64,000 bases of DNA from GCA-2683135 sp964507445 (GCA_964507445.1 CAZDQF010000017.1:1-64000); one strand, 5' to 3'; positions 38,401-49,387 are shown, counted from the first letter of the stretch. Translations and numbers: made by a program. Notes: generated by a model not told the origin, from the sequence alone.

Positions 38401-40182
38401 ATGGTCATGAATCGCACGATTCCCTGGAAGGTACGAGGGGCGTTGATCCTCGTCCTGTTGGTCGTGGCATGTAGCGACGGGGGGCCGGAGGCCACGACCC
38501 CGACCTGGGAGGACAGGACCGTCCACTGGACCCCGGAGGGGATCCGGCATGACGGTGGTGACGGCAGCGCCCCGAGCTGGGCCTTCGATGCCAGCATCGA
38601 GGCCAACAACAAGCTCACCAGGCACGGGATGCAGATCGGCCTCGGCCTGAAGCAGGCCGGTTTCGCCCTGGAGCGCATCGTCATCCGGACCGAAGAGGCC
38701 CACCCCCTGCTGGGAATCGCCGCGGAACGGATGGTGGAGGAGCTGGCCAAGGTGCCGGGGGTCCAGTGGATCTGGTGCCCGGCGGCCGACAGCCCGCCGC
38801 AGGTGGGAGGGTTGAGACCGGACCTCGAGATCGCCCTCAGACTGGACGGCGCGGTGAGGCCGACGCAGGATCAAGGTCGGGTCAGGATCGAGGCCTACGC
38901 GGAGTGCCGCGCCGCCAACAACCCGGGGTCGTGGATGGTCGCCCGCAACGACCCGGTGTTGCCGTGGAACACCACCTACACCCTTGAACATCGTTCCCTG
39001 ACCACCCTGTCGAAGAGCGTGGGGAGGAGCGCCCCCCTGATGCGGATGGCCGGCGTCAACATGGGTGAGCAGTTCGGCGTCGCCATCGCCAAGGCCATCA
39101 CCGAGCTACGGGACGAGAACGGCCCTCCGCCGGAGATGCCGGAGCCCCTGCGCAGGTCGTATGAACCGACGCCGCCCGTGGACTGGCCCGCGGAGTTGCC
39201 CTTCAAGCTGATCGCCAGCTACCACGGCGACGCGGTCGCCAACATGACCACGTGGACGCTCTCCACCACGCTGGCGAAGCGGGAGGTGATGGCGTCCCTC
39301 ACCGACGCCATGACGGCCCAGGGGTGGGCCAAGGCCCGGGGCTCCAGCGACAACAACCTGCGCATGAGACGCGGCGACGACGAGCTGAACATCGAGGCAT
39401 CCGTCGCCAGGACACCCATCACTCCCGACCGACTCAAGGCGGAGGGACGACAGGCCGTGGACGAGGGGCTGGAGGGCGCCGCCCAGACGACCCGGCCGCC
39501 CATCATCTTCACCGCGGGGTTCCTGCGCCAGACCCCCACCACGGACCTCACCGAACAGATCAAGGGTCTGGAGTTCTCCAACGAACAGCTGCCCTGGCTG
39601 CTCAGCCAGGCCTCGCTCCTCGATACCGTCACGGAGAAGCGACTCATCGCAGCCCTCGGCAGCCCTCCCGCGGGAGGATGGCGAACCTGTCTCCAGATCG
39701 CCCTCATGCAGGAAGGCCACGGAGACAAGGAAGGTGCTGATCGCTCCACCAGACGAGCGCGCACCCTGGCCTGGATAGCGAACCAACACGGCGCGCTGAA
39801 GCGTCAGTGGATCGGGTTCCGGGACACCCCGGAGTCCACGCCGACCGCCCAGGACCTGGCGGACTGCGGCGCCGCGACGCTGACGCCCGGCGCAGTCCTG
39901 GAGCGCGTCCTCGGGGTCCATGAATCGGTCCTGGTCATGGACGCGGACGACTCGGGCCGCGTGCGAGCGGTCCGTCGGGTCTCCGTGGGACCCGGCCTCG
40001 TGCTCACCGGCCTGACTCGCACGGCCGGCGGCTCCAGCCGCCGCATCCAGGGCGGGCCGCCGATCGCAGCCAACCTCATGATCGACCTCGAAGGGAGCCG
40101 AATCCGGCTCTCCGCAGCCCTCGTGACCGACACAGACGGTCCTCGCCGCTGCCGGGTGAAGCTGTGGGTGGCGGACCGGTGA
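38401..40182 (+). CDS. Large lipoprotein of unknown function
   Basis: 593 residues. GGAGG lies 4 bases before the ATG. The signal sequence ends in a lipobox LVLLVVACSDG. The N-terminal region (GLKQAGFALERIVIRTEEAH, RMVEELAKVPGVQWIWCPAA) resembles substrate-free alpha/beta domains but matches no family that can be named. The C-terminal part has a few predicted beta strands. It is single-gene, convergent with the cupredoxin-like lipoprotein. An outer-leaflet envelope location is inferred. Confidence 0.7.
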   Translation: MVMNRTIPWKVRGALILVLLVVACSDGGPEATTPTWEDRTVHWTPEGIRHDGGDGSAPSWAFDASIEANNKLTRHGMQIGLGLKQAGFALERIVIRTEEAHPLLGIAAERMVEELAKVPGVQWIWCPAADSPPQVGGLRPDLEIALRLDGAVRPTQDQGRVRIEAYAECRAANNPGSWMVARNDPVLPWNTTYTLEHRSLTTLSKSVGRSAPLMRMAGVNMGEQFGVAIAKAITELRDENGPPPEMPEPLRRSYEPTPPVDWPAELPFKLIASYHGDAVANMTTWTLSTTLAKREVMASLTDAMTAQGWAKARGSSDNNLRMRRGDDELNIEASVARTPITPDRLKAEGRQAVDEGLEGAAQTTRPPIIFTAGFLRQTPTTDLTEQIKGLEFSNEQLPWLLSQASLLDTVTEKRLIAALGSPPAGGWRTCLQIALMQEGHGDKEGADRSTRRARTLAWIANQHGALKRQWIGFRDTPESTPTAQDLADCGAATLTPGAVLERVLGVHESVLVMDADDSGRVRAVRRVSVGPGLVLTGLTRTAGGSSRRIQGGPPIAANLMIDLEGSRIRLSAALVTDTDGPRRCRVKLWVADR

Positions 40183-40191
40183 CCGGCCCCC

Positions 40192-41034
40192 CTACTTCCG
40201 CTTCTTCGCCTTGATGAACGTGAACGCGAGCGGGGCCGCCTTGCCACCCTCCACCGTCACCTTCTGGTTGTTCGCCCACTTGTACTTCTCGTGCCAGGCA
40301 CGCACCTCATAGGTGCCGTCCGGCAGACCGGCGGTGGCGATGTGGAAGGTGCCGTCCTCGGCGGAGACGGCGAAGTAGGGGTGGTCGAAGATCGCGGTGA
40401 CGGCCTTCATCCAGGGGTGGATGTCGCACTTGAAGACCGCTGTCCCCACCTCCGCCTTGGTGAATGGCATCCGCAGCCCGTCGGTGCGATCAGGAGACTG
40501 GGTGATGTTCCAGTCACCGTTGAGCTTCGAGGAGAAGCGGACGTTGTGCATGCCCGGATCCGAATTGCGGATCCTCACCTCCTGGCCCAGCTGCACCGTC
40601 AGGACGTGGGGCGTGTAGCGACAACCCACCTGATCCAGGATCGCCGTGGGGCGCTCCGCGCCCTGCACGCCCTTGTGATCGGAGGGCACGCCTTTCAGGT
40701 ACACGACCACGTTCGCCAGATTGCCGTCGCGGTCGATACGGACGTGTTCAAGCTTGAATCCGTAGGGATTGGCGCTCGAACATTGGGGGTCACAGCTGAC
40801 ATCGATCACGCGCGGCTTGGGCCGCTCCCCCTCGAAGGTCACGCGGCCAACCAGCCCCGACCCTTCAGGCTGAGACACGTCCGTGCTGCGGGCGGCCGAA
40901 TCCCCTGACCCACCGGCGCCCGGGCCATCATCGGAACGAGCGCAGGCCCCCAGGGTCACCAACCCTCCCAGCAGGATCACCACCAACAATCGGCGCGCAG
41001 ATCTAGGAGCTACTGAGTCTCCGTGTCGGCTCAT
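40192..41034 (-). CDS. Cupredoxin-like lipoprotein, paralogue of the island protein
   Basis: 280 residues from the ATG at 41034. Lipobox VTLGAC after a long signal. Same architecture as the protein at 12364-13164: GRVTFEGERPKPRVIDVSCD, DQVGCRYTPHVLTVQLGQEV, MHNVRF (copper His), FKCDIHPWMKAV (Cys, His, Met) and a TYEVRAWHEKYKW carboxypeptidase-regulatory-like end. It ends in lysines (KAKKRK). Membrane-tethered here where the island copy is soluble-exported. A periplasmic copper or electron-transfer role is inferred from the ligands. Confidence 0.8.
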   Translation of the reverse strand: MSRHGDSVAPRSARRLLVVILLGGLVTLGACARSDDGPGAGGSGDSAARSTDVSQPEGSGLVGRVTFEGERPKPRVIDVSCDPQCSSANPYGFKLEHVRIDRDGNLANVVVYLKGVPSDHKGVQGAERPTAILDQVGCRYTPHVLTVQLGQEVRIRNSDPGMHNVRFSSKLNGDWNITQSPDRTDGLRMPFTKAEVGTAVFKCDIHPWMKAVTAIFDHPYFAVSAEDGTFHIATAGLPDGTYEVRAWHEKYKWANNQKVTVEGGKAAPLAFTFIKAKKRK

Positions 41035-41220
41035 GGGTGGGGTCTCCCTTGCATGCGGAACCGGTGCGCGGCGGTTCGCCCTATCCCATGTGGAGCATGG
41101 TGAACAGGACAAACGAAGTGGTTGAAGCCCGTTTGATCTGGACCGGCGCCTGCCACGGGCGTGAGGCCGCAACGGAGGGCCGAGCACGAGGCCCGCTGTC
41201 GAAGGTCGCGGGCGGGGAGC

Positions 41221-42000
41221 TCAGACGCCCGCCGCCACCCGCAGCCCGAGGCTGCAGTTGCGGAGGGTCGGCTCGAAGGCGAGGAAGTACGCGGGCCGGC
41301 AAGCGGAGCGATCCAGCAACCAGGACCCGCCACGCACGGTGCGAGCGTTACCGTCCTTGATGAGAGGGTCGATGAGGCTGCCGCGGCAGGCCTCCACGTC
41401 GCCGTCACCGTCACCGTCACCGTCGGCGCACCACTCGAACACGTTGCCGTGCATGTCGTGGAAGCCCCAGGGATTCGCAGCCTTGGTCCCCACGTCGTGG
41501 GTCCTGTTGCTGGCGTTGCCACCATGCCAGGCCACCGCGTCCAGGTCCTCAGGCAACGCGCCCTCGACTCCGGCGCGACACGCGTACTCCCACTCGGCGT
41601 CGGCGGGGAAGCGCAGACCGGTCTGCTGCAGGAAGGTGGAGGCGTCCTGCCACGAGACCTGCTCAACCGGGCGGTCCCGGCCGTCGAACAGGGAGGGGTT
41701 GGCGCCGATGACATCGAACCACTGGCCCTGGGTCACCGGATAGCGACCGAGATAGAACGGACGGCTGATGATCACACGATGCTGTGGGCGTTCGTTGACG
41801 GCGACGAACGGGTCGTCGGGCCCGGAGCCGCGCAGGTAGGAGCCCGCGGGGACCAGCAGAAGCTCGATGCCCGCCCGATCCTCGCGGATATGCCACGGGT
41901 GCCCGCTCTGGAGGATGGCCTCACGGGCGGCCGGCTCCGTGACCACCTCGGCGTCGGGCTCGTAGGCAACAACCTTCGAGACAATGGTTTGTGTCGTCAT
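41221..42000 (-). CDS. Formylglycine-generating-enzyme-like (SUMF1/PvdO) protein
   Basis: 259 residues from the ATG at 42000, with AGAGGGGG 6 bases upstream. The FGE-sulfatase fold is clear: LLVPAGSYLRGS, YPVTQGQWFDVIGANPS, PVEQVSWQDAS, FPADAEWEYACRAG, NPWGFHDMHGNVFEWCADG, VRGGSWLLD. In the GNVFEWC segment a run DGDGDGDGD is inserted. The catalytic Cys pair of true FGE is not evident, so the protein may be a non-enzymatic or different-substrate member. A sulfatase-fold gene lies 10 kb away. Confidence 0.82.
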   Translation of the reverse strand: MTTQTIVSKVVAYEPDAEVVTEPAAREAILQSGHPWHIREDRAGIELLLVPAGSYLRGSGPDDPFVAVNERPQHRVIISRPFYLGRYPVTQGQWFDVIGANPSLFDGRDRPVEQVSWQDASTFLQQTGLRFPADAEWEYACRAGVEGALPEDLDAVAWHGGNASNRTHDVGTKAANPWGFHDMHGNVFEWCADGDGDGDGDVEACRGSLIDPLIKDGNARTVRGGSWLLDRSACRPAYFLAFEPTLRNCSLGLRVAAGV

Positions 42001-42154
42001 GCCCATCCCCCTCTCTCGGAACGACGGAAGGAAAAGGGCTCGCCCCACGCTCGCCTCTGAGGGACCGCGTGCGACCAGCACCATGAGAGAATACCCCCAA
42101 ATTGGGCGCGGAATCTAGGAAAAACCGCGCACAAACGGAGATATGGAAAGGACT

Positions 42155-43192
42155 TCAGCGAGAGAGGGCCGCGTGGCTGCCGTCCAGGAAGGACGCGCAC
42201 TCGGTCACGTCGTCACCGGAGCCCATGAAGATGGACGTGCGCTGATGCAGCTCCGTCGGTTGCACGTCCAGGACCCGCCCTCCGGTCCCGGTGATGGCGC
42301 GGCCGCCCGCTTGCTCGACCACGAACGCCAGCGGGTTGACCTCGTACTGCAGCCGCAGCTTGCCCCCCGGCTTGGACACGGTCCCCGGATACATGAAGAT
42401 CCCGCCCTTGATCAAGGTGCGGTGCACGTCGGAGATCATGCTGCCGATGTAGCGCGACGTCCGGGGGCGTCGGGTCTCGCCGTCGCTCTCCTTGAGCCAG
42501 CCGACGTAACGCTGGAGGTTCGGATCCCAGGAGTGGGTGTCCCGCTCGTTGATGGAGTAGATCTTGCCGTGGTCGGGGATCCGGATGTTCTCATGAGAGA
42601 GCAGGAACTCGCCGAGGGTCGGGTCCAGGGTGAACCCGTGGACCCCGTGCCCCGTGGTGTACACCATCACGGTGGATGATCCGTAGATCACGTATCCGGC
42701 GGCCACCTGGGCGTGCCCGGGCTGCAGACAATCGTCCTCCGTGCCATGAGCGCCAGAGGAGATACGTTGGTGGATGCTGAAGATGGTGCCGATGGAGGCG
42801 TTGCAGTCGATGTTGGACGACCCGTCCAGGGGGTCGAACATGAGCACGTATTTGGCGTCCTCTGAGGCGAACTTCTCCGGGATGGGGATGATCTCCTCCT
42901 GCTCCTCGGAGGCCATGACGCACACCCGGCCGGTGTGGTCGTTCATCCGGTAGATGGCCTTGTCCGCGTAGATGTCGAGCTTCTTCACCTCATCGCCGGA
43001 GACGTTCACCGTCCCTTCGTCTCCCAGGATGTCCCCGAGCCCGGCCCGGCGAACCTCCCTGGAGATGATCTTGGCGCTGGCCGCCACGTCGTTGAGGAGC
43101 AGGGTGAGGGCTCCCGTGGCGCCCGGCCGGAAGCTCTGCTGCTGGAGGATGTGACGCTCGATGGTGACGATCTTGCTGGAGAAGGTAGCCAT
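42155..43192 (-). CDS. fbp: Fructose-1,6-bisphosphatase, class I
   Basis: 345 residues. The metal-binding motif DPLDGSSNIDCNASIGTIFS is intact and ASEEQEEII precedes it. KGGIFMYPGTVSKPGGKLRL and LAFVVEQAGGRAITG are typical substrate and C-terminal motifs. Converts fructose 1,6-bisphosphate to fructose 6-phosphate in gluconeogenesis. It is monocistronic; divergent from the MoxR gene. Confidence 0.95.
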   Translation of the reverse strand: MATFSSKIVTIERHILQQQSFRPGATGALTLLLNDVAASAKIISREVRRAGLGDILGDEGTVNVSGDEVKKLDIYADKAIYRMNDHTGRVCVMASEEQEEIIPIPEKFASEDAKYVLMFDPLDGSSNIDCNASIGTIFSIHQRISSGAHGTEDDCLQPGHAQVAAGYVIYGSSTVMVYTTGHGVHGFTLDPTLGEFLLSHENIRIPDHGKIYSINERDTHSWDPNLQRYVGWLKESDGETRRPRTSRYIGSMISDVHRTLIKGGIFMYPGTVSKPGGKLRLQYEVNPLAFVVEQAGGRAITGTGGRVLDVQPTELHQRTSIFMGSGDDVTECASFLDGSHAALSR

Positions 43193-43291
43193 GGGCTCCG
43201 AGATTAGGCCTCGAGGAGGCCCAAATCAACGCATGGCTTGACCCAGCCCCACCGCACCAACACACTGGACCCTCAGGGAGGGTGCCCCCAC

Positions 43292-44356
<1,065 letters not shown>

Positions 44357-44369
44357 CCCGGTAACCCCG

Positions 44370-45749
44370 TTGAACCCACCTCGATCCCGAACTCGCGAGA
44401 TCGTCGCCCTGGCGGCCCCGGTGGTCCTGGGGCAGGTCTCCAACGTGGTGGTCGGCCTCACCGACACCATCATGATCGCGGACACGGGACAGGCGCCCCT
44501 GGCGGCGCTCGGCCTGGCGGCGCCGGTCTTCCTCATCGGATTCCTGGTGTTCTCCGCCTTGTTTCAAGGCACCCAGACCATCTGCGCCCGACGCCTGGGC
44601 GAGGAGCGGGTCAAGGAGACCGGCGTGGTCCTCTCCAGCGCCCTGGTGCTGGCCATGGTCATCGGCATCCCGGCCAGCGCCCTGGGGTTCCTCCTCCCCG
44701 GCCCGCTGATGGATGTGATCGCCACCGACGGCGAGACCGCAACCATCGCCACGGAGTACCTCAACTACCGCTGGGGCGGCGGCATGTGGCTCATCGTCAT
44801 GGCCTTCGCCTTCCGCGGCTTCTACTGGGGCCTCGGGCTGACGCGCACGGACCTGCTGGTGAGCCTGATCTTCAACCTGGCCAACGTGGTCCTCAACTGG
44901 GTCTTCATCTACGGCAACCTTGGGGCCCCCTCCATGGGCGCCGCGGGTGCGGGACTGGCCTCCGCCCTGGCGAACCTCCTCTCCGTGGTGACGTTCCTCG
45001 TCCTGACCCTGAGGCCGAAGATCCAGGCCCGCTGCGGCGGGTTCCCCTGCCGTCCGCAACGGAAGATCTCCCTCAACGTACTCCGGCTCTCCCTGCCCAG
45101 GTCGGCCCAGGCCATCGCCTTCACCCAGACCATCCTGTTCTTCAAGATCGTCGGCGACAGCGCCGGCCAGGAAGGGCTGGCGGCGTCCGCGGTGATCTGG
45201 CGCTTCATCGGCTTCACGGTCCTCGTGTCCCTCGGGTTGGGCACGGCCACCGCCACCCTCGTGGGTCGCGAGCTGGGCGCCGGACGCCCGGACTCCGCCG
45301 AGAAGTTCGGCTGGGCGTCCATGCGCGTGGGCATGGTCACGGTGTTCTGCCTGGCCGGGATCTTCGCCCTGTTGCGGGAGCCGATCCTGGTGATGTTCTT
45401 CCAGCGGGACCCTGACGTGGGGTCGACCACGGCTCTGACCCCCGAACAGCTCGTGGCCCTCACCACGGCCCCGTTCCTGCTGATGCTCGGCTTCCAGGTG
45501 GTGGACGCCGTGGGCATCGTCCTGGCCCGCGCCCTCAACGGCGCCGGCGCGGTGATGTACGTCATGTGGACGGAGTTCGTCGTGGCCTGGGCGGTGTGCA
45601 TCCCGGCGACGTACCTGGGCGTTCACCTGTTGAACGACTCCGACCCGCTGCTCGGTGCGTGGTGGGGATGGGCCGCCTACTGCACCGCCTGGGCCGCCGC
45701 CATGCTCTGGCGCTGGCGGGGCGGCACGTGGAAGGGCATCAAGGTCTGA
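44370..45749 (+). CDS. MATE-family multidrug efflux transporter
   Basis: 459 residues from a TTG, about 12 membrane spans. Motifs are APVVLGQVSNVVVGLTDTIM in helix 1 and the paired MATE repeats (QGTQTICARRLGEE; GTATATLVGRELGAGRPDSA). Family members export cationic drugs or metabolites with Na+ or H+. Codon usage is like the neighbours. The TTG start has a weak ribosome site, so translation may depend on coupling to moxR. Confidence 0.92.
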   Translation: MNPPRSRTREIVALAAPVVLGQVSNVVVGLTDTIMIADTGQAPLAALGLAAPVFLIGFLVFSALFQGTQTICARRLGEERVKETGVVLSSALVLAMVIGIPASALGFLLPGPLMDVIATDGETATIATEYLNYRWGGGMWLIVMAFAFRGFYWGLGLTRTDLLVSLIFNLANVVLNWVFIYGNLGAPSMGAAGAGLASALANLLSVVTFLVLTLRPKIQARCGGFPCRPQRKISLNVLRLSLPRSAQAIAFTQTILFFKIVGDSAGQEGLAASAVIWRFIGFTVLVSLGLGTATATLVGRELGAGRPDSAEKFGWASMRVGMVTVFCLAGIFALLREPILVMFFQRDPDVGSTTALTPEQLVALTTAPFLLMLGFQVVDAVGIVLARALNGAGAVMYVMWTEFVVAWAVCIPATYLGVHLLNDSDPLLGAWWGWAAYCTAWAAAMLWRWRGGTWKGIKV

Positions 45750-45798
45750 CCGTCGATCACACCTTGACCTGACGGACCCCACCGGGTGTCATGCGCCC

Positions 45799-46290
45799 AT
45801 GCCCGGCTCACCTCCGCAGGTCAACGCCTTCGTCATCTGTGATCAGGCCTTCCCCCAGGCAGGGACGGGGAAGTGGTGCGTCATCGGGACGTTCGGCGTC
45901 ATCTGGGCGCAACGGTTCCCGGTCACCCACGCGCCCCTGGTGCTGTTCATCGGCCTCTCCGACTTCGAAGGCAACTGCACCGTGGCGGTGGGGATCCGGA
46001 ACGGGAGCGGCGCCCCGGTGACCCTCCCCGCTCAGGATCAGGAAGGCAATCAGATCACCGAGATCAAGATGCAGTTCCAGGCCGTGCCCATGAGCGTGGC
46101 GGAGTTCGCCGTGCCGTTCCCTCCGGTGACCTTCGAAGAGCCGGGGAGCTACACGCTGGAGCTGAGCGCGGACGGCGTCATGCTGGCGGCCCGCTCCTTC
46201 CGGGTGGAGAAGGCCCCACCCGCACCGCCTCCGGGCAAGATGCCCCCCGGCGGCTTCCCCCAACCTCCCATGTCGGGGAACGAGGAATAG
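45799..46290 (+). CDS. DUF6941 family protein
   Basis: 163 residues from the ATG at 45799. The protein starts with QVNAFVICDQAFPQ and continues with GKWCVIGTFGVIWAQRFP, PLVLFIGLSDFEGNC and a beta-sandwich end (EEPGSYTLELSADGVMLAAR), which fits the DUF6941 family. The C-terminal 25 residues are Pro-rich. Function unknown. Confidence 0.7.
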   Translation: MPGSPPQVNAFVICDQAFPQAGTGKWCVIGTFGVIWAQRFPVTHAPLVLFIGLSDFEGNCTVAVGIRNGSGAPVTLPAQDQEGNQITEIKMQFQAVPMSVAEFAVPFPPVTFEEPGSYTLELSADGVMLAARSFRVEKAPPAPPPGKMPPGGFPQPPMSGNEE

Positions 46291-46308
46291 CGGGCAGCCC
46301 CGTCGGCC

Positions 46309-47715
46309 TCAGGGCAGGAACCCGCGGGGGTTCTTGAGCTTGGCCGGCAGGTACGTGTCCAGCACGTAGTTCAGGCCCCATTTGGCGAGGGCCTGCTGCT
46401 CCGCCCTGACCCCCATCTTCAGCAGCTGCTGCATGGCCTTCGTCCACGGCTTGTGGGCCTTGAAGAACGGGTCGTTCTTCAAGGCGTCCTTGGCCCGCCT
46501 CACGTCCACGTCCTTCAGCGGGTGGGTCGGCAGCTTGTAGTCCAGGATGTCCTGGGGAGTCACCCCCAGGAAGCGAGCCTTGGGGACGCAGTAGAACTGG
46601 TTGATGTGGGCGGCGTTGCCCGATCCCACCTTCAGGCTGCGGTAGATGTTGCTGATCCCATAGGGGTCGCAATCCACGAAGGCGTAAACGGGGATCTTCT
46701 GGCTGTCCGACAGACGCCGGATGAACCGGCGGCAGGCCCGGGTGGGGACCCCGCTCATGGAGACGATCACACAGCGGGCATTGGCCGGGTAGGCGTGGTA
46801 CTGCAGGCGCTGGAACATGCCGCCCGTCTCGATGGCGAGGATGAACCGGGCCTTGGTCCTGAACTTCAGGTGCTCCACCGAGTGCGGGATGGTGTAGGCG
46901 CCGGACCCGAACTGGGTGCAGTCGATCTCGATCTGCTTGCCGGTGGCCGGATCGCGATCGATCACCACCAGCTCTCCCGCCACGGCGCCGCCATGCTCGT
47001 CCGGATAGAAGCGGAGCTGTTCTCGGGTGACGCCATCGAGGGAGAAGGTCGCCTCGATGTCATCCATGACCGTGTCCGACTCGGTCTGCTGATCGAACCG
47101 GGCGTCCCCCCAGTTCTTGCTCTGGTAGTAAGCGTCCCGCTTGGTGGCGAACGTGTCCTCGCGCACCATCTCCTTGGACAAGGCCATCATCCGCAGGGTC
47201 TGGGCGAAGGTCCGCACCGTGTTCACGGTCAGGGTACGGGTCTTGCGCTGGCGACCGATCTGGAAATAGCCCACGCGAGCGTCGTAGCGGACGTTGGAGA
47301 GGGCCCGCACGGGCAGACTGAGCTCGGGCTTGGCGCCCCGCTTGATGCGGGCGTGCACGCCCGCCGCCGCCTTGTCGATGGCCACGACCACCTTGGCCTT
47401 CTTCCACGCGTCCCGGCGAGCCCGCCTGCGGGACGCCCCGCGGGCCCGGCCACCCACCCCTGGTGGTAAGCCCTGGGGTTCATCCGCCGACTCCTGCCGA
47501 GGCAGCTCGTCCGCGGCGGCGTAGGCTCGCTTCCGCACGCTGACCGTGGCCTCCAGAGCGGCCTTGGGGGACGAACGGCCGCCGGCCGCGGGCTTCTTCC
47601 TCGCGGCGGGCTTCTTCCTGCTCGCCTTCTTCTTCGCGGCGGGCTTCTTCCTGCTCACCTTCTTCTTCGCGGCGGGCTTCTTGCGCTTGGCTGCGACCTT
47701 CTTCTTTCCGGCCAT
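46309..47715 (-). CDS. top6A: DNA topoisomerase VI subunit A (Spo11-like)
   Basis: 468 residues, longer than archaeal Top6A (about 370) because of an N-terminal tail. Residues 1-50 are a Lys/Ala/Pro tail (KKPAAKKKVSRKKPAAKKKA) like bacterial histone-H1-type proteins. The catalytic Tyr is Y196 or Y197 in TKRDAYYQSKNW. The Toprim metal site is ILAIETGGMFQRL and VDCDPYG. Subunit A cleaves both DNA strands and subunit B, encoded 1 base upstream, supplies ATP. Topo VI is typical of Archaea and plants and uncommon in Bacteria. Confidence 0.93.
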   Translation of the reverse strand: MAGKKKVAAKRKKPAAKKKVSRKKPAAKKKASRKKPAARKKPAAGGRSSPKAALEATVSVRKRAYAAADELPRQESADEPQGLPPGVGGRARGASRRRARRDAWKKAKVVVAIDKAAAGVHARIKRGAKPELSLPVRALSNVRYDARVGYFQIGRQRKTRTLTVNTVRTFAQTLRMMALSKEMVREDTFATKRDAYYQSKNWGDARFDQQTESDTVMDDIEATFSLDGVTREQLRFYPDEHGGAVAGELVVIDRDPATGKQIEIDCTQFGSGAYTIPHSVEHLKFRTKARFILAIETGGMFQRLQYHAYPANARCVIVSMSGVPTRACRRFIRRLSDSQKIPVYAFVDCDPYGISNIYRSLKVGSGNAAHINQFYCVPKARFLGVTPQDILDYKLPTHPLKDVDVRRAKDALKNDPFFKAHKPWTKAMQQLLKMGVRAEQQALAKWGLNYVLDTYLPAKLKNPRGFLP

Positions 47716-47716
47716 C

Positions 47717-49387
47717 TCAGAGCTTCCGACTACGCTCGAGGATGTCCTCGAGCCTGGCCACGGCCTTGTCCGTGTCCTTGTCCGACAGCTCCAGGATCTC
47801 CTGGAGCGCCACGCCGATCTGGGGCAGGTAACGGGAGATGAAGTCGCGCTTCTTCATCTCGTCCGCCTCACGACGGCGGCGGGAGAGGAAGGCCCCGAGC
47901 TTGCGTCCGCACTCGTTGAGGGCGAGGCGGATCTCCTTGATGATCTCCGGGTAGTGCGCCACCGCCTCCTTGCTCTCCGAGGTGAAGGGCACCCAGACGG
48001 ACGCCACGTGAACCAGGACGGTCAACGGGCCAACGGGCAACGCGCCTCGCGACTGCTGCAGGCCGTAGTTCTTCCACGACGTCCCGACAATGGCCTTGTT
48101 GATGGCGCAGGCGCCGGGCTGATACAGCAAGGGCACCCGGTTGGCCAGACGGAGCACCCGGGCCAGGTCGTCCGCGGGGAGGCTCCCCCCCCAGGCGATG
48201 CCGGCTTCAACCACGAACGGGTTGCCCCGGTAGACCGCGGGCGGACGGGTGACGGCGGTGAAGAAGTCCGCGTCCACTTCCTTCTTGAGCCCTTCCAGGA
48301 TCAGGTCCTGGCCCACCGGGACGACGCAATCCGTGGCGGGCGCCATGACCCTCGTCTTCTGGATGGCCTTGTAGAGCAGGTCCGCCTCTCGATTGGCGAT
48401 GGTCGTGGGGCGAGCCTTGGGCGAGATCCCCGCCTGTTCGCAGATGGCGTCCGCCACCGCCGCGGACACCCTCGAGAACGTGTCCTGCAGCGCCCCCTTG
48501 AGGGTGCGTGCGCCGCTCTCCTTCATGAGGCGTGCGAGCACCCCCAGCTCCACGCCATGGGGGTGAGGCTTGATCTGCCTGGCGGGTTCCGGGACCACCT
48601 TGCAAGCGCGCCTGAACACCACCAGCTCCTCCCCCGGAGCGCGGTAACTGATGGCGGCGTGGGGGTTGGCCATGGCGGTCTGCTGCAGGTACTCGTCCAC
48701 GGACTGCCGCCCCTTCAGGTAGCGACCCTCCAGCTCGATCTCCACCCGGGTCCCCGACCCCTTGCGGAAGCCCTTGGCCTCCCGCTCCCGGGACACCTCC
48801 GGACGGTTACGGGCGGTGTCGATGCGCACGTCCATTCGCACCGCCTTCCCGGTCCTCGAGGTGCGCGTGGTGATGCGCATGGGCTTGCCCGTGGTCAGCT
48901 GCCCGTACATCCCGGCGGCGGAGATGCCGATCCCCTGCTGACCGCGGCTCTGCTTCAGGCTGTGGAACTTGGAACCGTACAGGAGCTTGCCGAAGATCTT
49001 CCCCACCTGCGCCTTGACGATCCCCGGACCGTTGTCCTCCACGGCGACCACGAAGCGGTCGTCCTCACCCTCCACGGGGATGATCTCCACCAGGATGTCC
49101 GGCAGGATCTCCGCCTCCTCACAGGCGTCCACGCTGTTGTCCACCGCCTCCTTGATGGTGGTCAGCAGCGCCTTGCGGGGGTTGTCGAAGCCGAGGAGGT
49201 GCCGATTCTTGGCGAAGAACTCGGACACCGAGATCTCGCGCTGGCCGCGGGCCATGGTCTCCGCCGTGGCCTTGGTGCGCCTCGCCTTGGAGCGGGAAGG
49301 GGCCGCGCCGGACGAACGCCCGACCGCCTTCTTGCGAGGCCGCTTCTTCGCCGCTGCCTTCTTCTTCCTGCCGCCGCCGACCGCCAT
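47717..49387 (-). CDS. top6B: DNA topoisomerase VI subunit B
   Basis: 556 residues. A basic N-terminal tail (RKKKAAAKKRPRKKA) precedes the GHKL ATPase: KEAVDNSVDACEEA (Mg-binding Asn), VEDNGPGIVKAQVGKIFGKL and SRGQQGIGISAAGMYGQLTT. The middle carries the H2TH and transducer regions (about 250-520). It forms the A2B2 enzyme with the next gene, with only 1 base between the reading frames. Confidence 0.94.
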   Translation of the reverse strand: MAVGGGRKKKAAAKKRPRKKAVGRSSGAAPSRSKARRTKATAETMARGQREISVSEFFAKNRHLLGFDNPRKALLTTIKEAVDNSVDACEEAEILPDILVEIIPVEGEDDRFVVAVEDNGPGIVKAQVGKIFGKLLYGSKFHSLKQSRGQQGIGISAAGMYGQLTTGKPMRITTRTSRTGKAVRMDVRIDTARNRPEVSREREAKGFRKGSGTRVEIELEGRYLKGRQSVDEYLQQTAMANPHAAISYRAPGEELVVFRRACKVVPEPARQIKPHPHGVELGVLARLMKESGARTLKGALQDTFSRVSAAVADAICEQAGISPKARPTTIANREADLLYKAIQKTRVMAPATDCVVPVGQDLILEGLKKEVDADFFTAVTRPPAVYRGNPFVVEAGIAWGGSLPADDLARVLRLANRVPLLYQPGACAINKAIVGTSWKNYGLQQSRGALPVGPLTVLVHVASVWVPFTSESKEAVAHYPEIIKEIRLALNECGRKLGAFLSRRRREADEMKKRDFISRYLPQIGVALQEILELSDKDTDKAVARLEDILERSRKL

